From Flavobacterium celericrescens (GTDB lineage: Bacteria > Bacteroidota > Bacteroidia > Flavobacteriales > Flavobacteriaceae): 64,000 nt of DNA. Below, piece after piece: positions 61,141 through 64,000 of this stretch. Location: positions 52,295 to 116,294 of the forward strand of contig NZ_JAAJBV010000008.1 of NCBI RefSeq assembly GCF_011392075.1, written 5' to 3'. The notes under the pieces are model-generated. The model searched no databases and was not told where the DNA came from. It was given only the letters and a program-made list of their open reading frames with translations. Made by a program: the position numbers and the translations under genes. The stretch's first letter is position 1. The number at the start of each line of letters is the position of its first letter.

Positions 61141-64000
61141 ATGAAGATGAAAAATTACTTTTTAAAAGTTTTATACAGCAAAGAATCACTACTTTATAGT
61201 TTATTCTTTTTGTTTCTTGGAATTGGCGGAATTGCTCAAGTTAGGGTAAATTTTACACCAAGAGAACCAGAGGCTAGTCCTACAACATCAATTTATCATG
61301 TAAAAGGAGATTTTTCTTTAATAGGAAATACGAATTTGACATTGAATAATTATGATAACAATGAACCCAATAGCAACAACAATATGATTTATGTTGATGT
61401 TGATAGCGATGCAAATACATTCAATTCATCAAGCTCAAACTTGACTTTTTCAACAGAGAATGGAGCAATTCCAGAGTGTTCTAAAATTGTTTTTGCAGGA
61501 TTATATTGGACAGGTAGAGCTTCAAACGGTTCAAACAGCCCTGATACATTTAGTGTTACAAAAAATTCTATTACCAAAACATTTAATAAAAGAAAAGTTC
61601 AATTAAAAGGGCCTTTATCAACATCATATACAGAAGTTACTGCTAATACCAATGATATTTATTATCCTCAAAATAATGATGGATTTATGTATTCAGCATT
61701 TGCCGAAATTACGGACTATGTAAAAACAAATGGTTTAGGACAATATACTGTTGCAGATATAGCTTTAATAGAAGGAAATGGTGGTGGAACTGGTTATTAT
61801 GGAGGTTGGGGAATCATTGTCGTATATGAAAATTCAAAAATGAAATGGAGAGATATTACAGTTTTTGATGGTCATGCTTACGTTCAAGGAAGTACAACAA
61901 TTAGTCATCAAATTCCTATATCTGGATTTAATGCTGTTCAAACTGGTCAAGTAAATGTAAAATTAGGACTAATGGCAGGTGAAGGTGATCGCAGCATTAG
62001 TGGTGATTATTTTAATATTCTTCGATCAAGTGATAATAATTGGCAAGCATTAAGCCATGGTGGAAATTCCACTGGTAATTTTTTCAATTCATCAATTCAA
62101 ACGGGTGGAAATACTAGAAATCCTAATTTATTGAACAATACAGGATTAGATATTTCTATGTTTAATATTCCAAATCCAAGTAATAGTGTTATTGCTAATA
62201 ACCAAACATCTACCACTTTACGATATGGCTCCACTCAAGATACCTATGTTATTTTTATGGCTGCTATGGCTGTTGACGCATATATTCCTGATGCAGAAGG
62301 ATTAATGTCTTTAATAACCATTAATGGTCAACCACCATCTAGTTCTCTAACTGTATTACCAGGTGAAGAAATAGAATATTCTATAAAAATACTAAATGAA
62401 GGTACTGAAGCAATCAATAATGCTCAAATAAAAATTGCAATTCCTTATATTGCCAACTTTGTCAACGGAAGTCAAGTCGGAACAATAAATTTTTCACCTT
62501 TACCTACACCAAATAATTTATATTTTAATCCAACTTTAGGCGGTAATGGAACTCTAATATGGGATATTGGTACACTACCTGTTCCTGCAAACTCATCGGA
62601 TATTTTAGGCGAATTAAAATATAAAATTAAAATTACCGAAGATTGTTTCTTATTAAAAAATCCAAACTGTATTCCTGTTGCATCATTGCATGGATTTATT
62701 AATGGTATTGGAGCAATTACAGGAATTCCAATTATTGATAAACCATTTATTCAAGGATATCAAACTTCTGGACTATGTTTAGGAGATCCAATTACCGATC
62801 CTATTAAAGTAACAATTGATGCTACAGATTTTATCAATCAAAATTGTCAAAATACGGTAACAGAACTTAGTTTCAATTATTGTGGCAGTTCTGTTGTTAT
62901 TCCATTTAATTTAATTGCATCCTATTATCCTAACGGCACTCGATTTTATAACAGTTATCCTATAACAATTGCATCTACAGAATACACTAGTTCAAATCCT
63001 TTTCCAAATACACCAGGCGGCGTAAATTATTATGCGGTTCCACCCAATGCAAATGGTTGCTATTTTATGTTTACAATTTTCATCAATGATGTACCAATAA
63101 TAACTGCACCTACAGCAACTACAATAAATGGTTGTGGTACAAGTGCTATAAATCCTTTACCTTTCAGTACAACTCCTATATCGATTACACTACAAGACTT
63201 TATCAATGCTGGTGGAACTGTTTCTAATAATTCTCTAAGCTATACTATTACATACTCAGATGTTGCTACAGGAAGTTGTCCATTATTAGTAAATAGAACT
63301 TATTCTATATCAACATCTTGTATTTCACTTAATTTTACACAAACATTTACAATTTCTGATACCACTGCGCCAACATTCGATATGGTAATTCCTGCAGATG
63401 TAACAGCAGAGTGTAATGCTATTCCAACAGCTGCAGTGATTACTGCCTCAGATAATTGTGATAGTGCTGTTTCGGTTGTTTTTACTGAAACCACTACAGC
63501 AGGTACTTGTGCTAATTCATATACCTTAACACGTACTTGGACAGCTACTGATGTTTGTGGAAACTCTGTATCGGATTCACAAGTAATTACTGTGCAAGAT
63601 ACCACTGCGCCAACATTCGATATGGTAATTCCAGCAGATGTAACAGCAGAGTGTAATGCTATTCCAACTGCTGCAGTGATTACTGCTTCAGATAATTGTG
63701 ATAGTGCCGTTTCGGTTGTTTTTACTGAAACCACTACAGCAGGTACTTGTGCTAATTCATATACCTTAACACGTACTTGGACAGCTACTGATGTTTGTGG
63801 AAACTCCGTATCGGATTCACAAGTAATTACTGTGCAAGATACCACTGCGCCAACATTCGATATGGTAATTCCAGCAGATGTAACAGCAGAGTGTAATGCT
63901 ATTCCAACTGCTGCAGTGATTACTGCTTCAGATAATTGTGATAGTGCCGTTTCGGTTGTTTTTACTGAAACCACTACAGCAGGTACTTGTGCTAATTCAT
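61141..64000 (+). CDS. Giant HYR-repeat surface adhesin, SprB-like (5' part)
   Basis: Open from the ATG at 61141 to the window end, 953 codons without a stop, so the gene continues. A signal peptide (SLLYSLFFLFLGIGGIAQ) is followed by a ~350 aa N-terminal domain (IPECSKIVFAGLYWTGRAS, GGGTGYYGGWGIIVVYENS), a DUF11-like domain near 400-520 (LPGEEIEYSIKILNEGTE), and from about residue 740 HYR-like repeats of 80 aa (TAPTFDMVIPADVTAECN). The pattern is that of Flavobacteria SprB/gliding adhesins exported by the type IX system; the C-terminal sorting domain would lie beyond the window. Confidence 0.88.
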   Translation, partial: MKMKNYFLKVLYSKESLLYSLFFLFLGIGGIAQVRVNFTPREPEASPTTSIYHVKGDFSLIGNTNLTLNNYDNNEPNSNNNMIYVDVDSDANTFNSSSSNLTFSTENGAIPECSKIVFAGLYWTGRASNGSNSPDTFSVTKNSITKTFNKRKVQLKGPLSTSYTEVTANTNDIYYPQNNDGFMYSAFAEITDYVKTNGLGQYTVADIALIEGNGGGTGYYGGWGIIVVYENSKMKWRDITVFDGHAYVQGSTTISHQIPISGFNAVQTGQVNVKLGLMAGEGDRSISGDYFNILRSSDNNWQALSHGGNSTGNFFNSSIQTGGNTRNPNLLNNTGLDISMFNIPNPSNSVIANNQTSTTLRYGSTQDTYVIFMAAMAVDAYIPDAEGLMSLITINGQPPSSSLTVLPGEEIEYSIKILNEGTEAINNAQIKIAIPYIANFVNGSQVGTINFSPLPTPNNLYFNPTLGGNGTLIWDIGTLPVPANSSDILGELKYKIKITEDCFLLKNPNCIPVASLHGFINGIGAITGIPIIDKPFIQGYQTSGLCLGDPITDPIKVTIDATDFINQNCQNTVTELSFNYCGSSVVIPFNLIASYYPNGTRFYNSYPITIASTEYTSSNPFPNTPGGVNYYAVPPNANGCYFMFTIFINDVPIITAPTATTINGCGTSAINPLPFSTTPISITLQDFINAGGTVSNNSLSYTITYSDVATGSCPLLVNRTYSISTSCISLNFTQTFTISDTTAPTFDMVIPADVTAECNAIPTAAVITASDNCDSAVSVVFTETTTAGTCANSYTLTRTWTATDVCGNSVSDSQVITVQDTTAPTFDMVIPADVTAECNAIPTAAVITASDNCDSAVSVVFTETTTAGTCANSYTLTRTWTATDVCGNSVSDSQVITVQDTTAPTFDMVIPADVTAECNAIPTAAVITASDNCDSAVSVVFTETTTAGTCANS
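63358..64000 (+). repeat. 240-bp tandem repeats encoding HYR-type domains
   Basis: Units begin at 63358, 63598 and 63838 (third truncated by the window), each GATACCACTGCGCCAACATT and 80 codons long. Units 2 and 3 are identical over the visible 160 bp; unit 1 differs from them at about five silent or near-silent sites. Confidence 0.95.

Noticed and set aside
63300..63974. 224-aa minus-strand ORF with three internal repeats
   Set aside because: It is the antisense of the HYR repeats of the adhesin; the plus frame has a signal peptide and known domains.

Overview
The window is low-GC, AT-rich DNA from a member of the Bacteroidota, most likely Flavobacteriaceae and probably Flavobacterium or a close relative. 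Supporting signs are TAnnTTTG-type -7 promoter boxes, DUF3570/DUF4266, DUF3822-rsmD, a GldL-like membrane protein, a CusA-TolC fusion, a Bacteroidetes HU-related protein and a SprB-like HYR-repeat adhesin. The assignment comes from family recognition, not from a database search.

Layout. 1-2776: end of a thioredoxin-fold gene, then apbE, DUF4266 lipoprotein and DUF3570 outer-membrane protein (an extracytoplasmic flavinylation/redox cluster). 2787-12501: OmpR-type two-component system, a CzcA/CusA efflux pump fused to a TolC-like domain, its membrane-fusion partner, a ferritin-like/VIT1 transporter and a DUF2231-like protein; together a metal-homeostasis locus. 12563-13550: a gene remnant and two small minus-strand genes. 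13689-22698: the most unusual part. About twelve minus-strand genes, mostly secreted, lipoprotein or membrane proteins of unknown function, are separated by eleven copies (some decayed) of a ~135-145 bp structured repeat. Seven of the genes are flanked by their own private 9-10 bp inverted repeat ending in GTT/AAC. This is the architecture of integron gene cassettes with attC sites, but no integrase or attI is visible, so I call it an integrase-less cassette array (CALIN-like).

22737-34111: HU-related protein behind three 22-bp-spaced CCCCTAGGG palindromes, a thioesterase, DUF2461, a YidE/AspT-type transporter, PEP carboxykinase, Nudix, MscS-type channel, then a cNMP/CBS/DUF294 regulator with an exonuclease. 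34160-45286: an acetate/propionate utilisation locus on the minus strand: acetyl-CoA synthetase and propionyl-CoA synthetase with closely matching promoters, a symporter-histidine kinase with a stand-alone receiver, a MFS carrier, a DUF6814 partner, an outer-membrane porin and a stray transposase-type DNA-binding protein.

45451-60336: mainly housekeeping: holA, an HsdR-N nuclease-like protein, a glycosyltransferase, OmpA lipoprotein, ion channel, kdsB, RecD-like helicase, DUF3822-rsmD, RNase P RNA, and dnaX split by an A10 run that could set up gamma/tau production. A RAYT transposase with REP-like palindromes follows, then the sixA-ppk-ppx polyphosphate operon. 60656-64000: a secreted protein and the 5' part of a giant HYR-repeat adhesin whose 240-bp repeats are nearly identical and which runs off the window.
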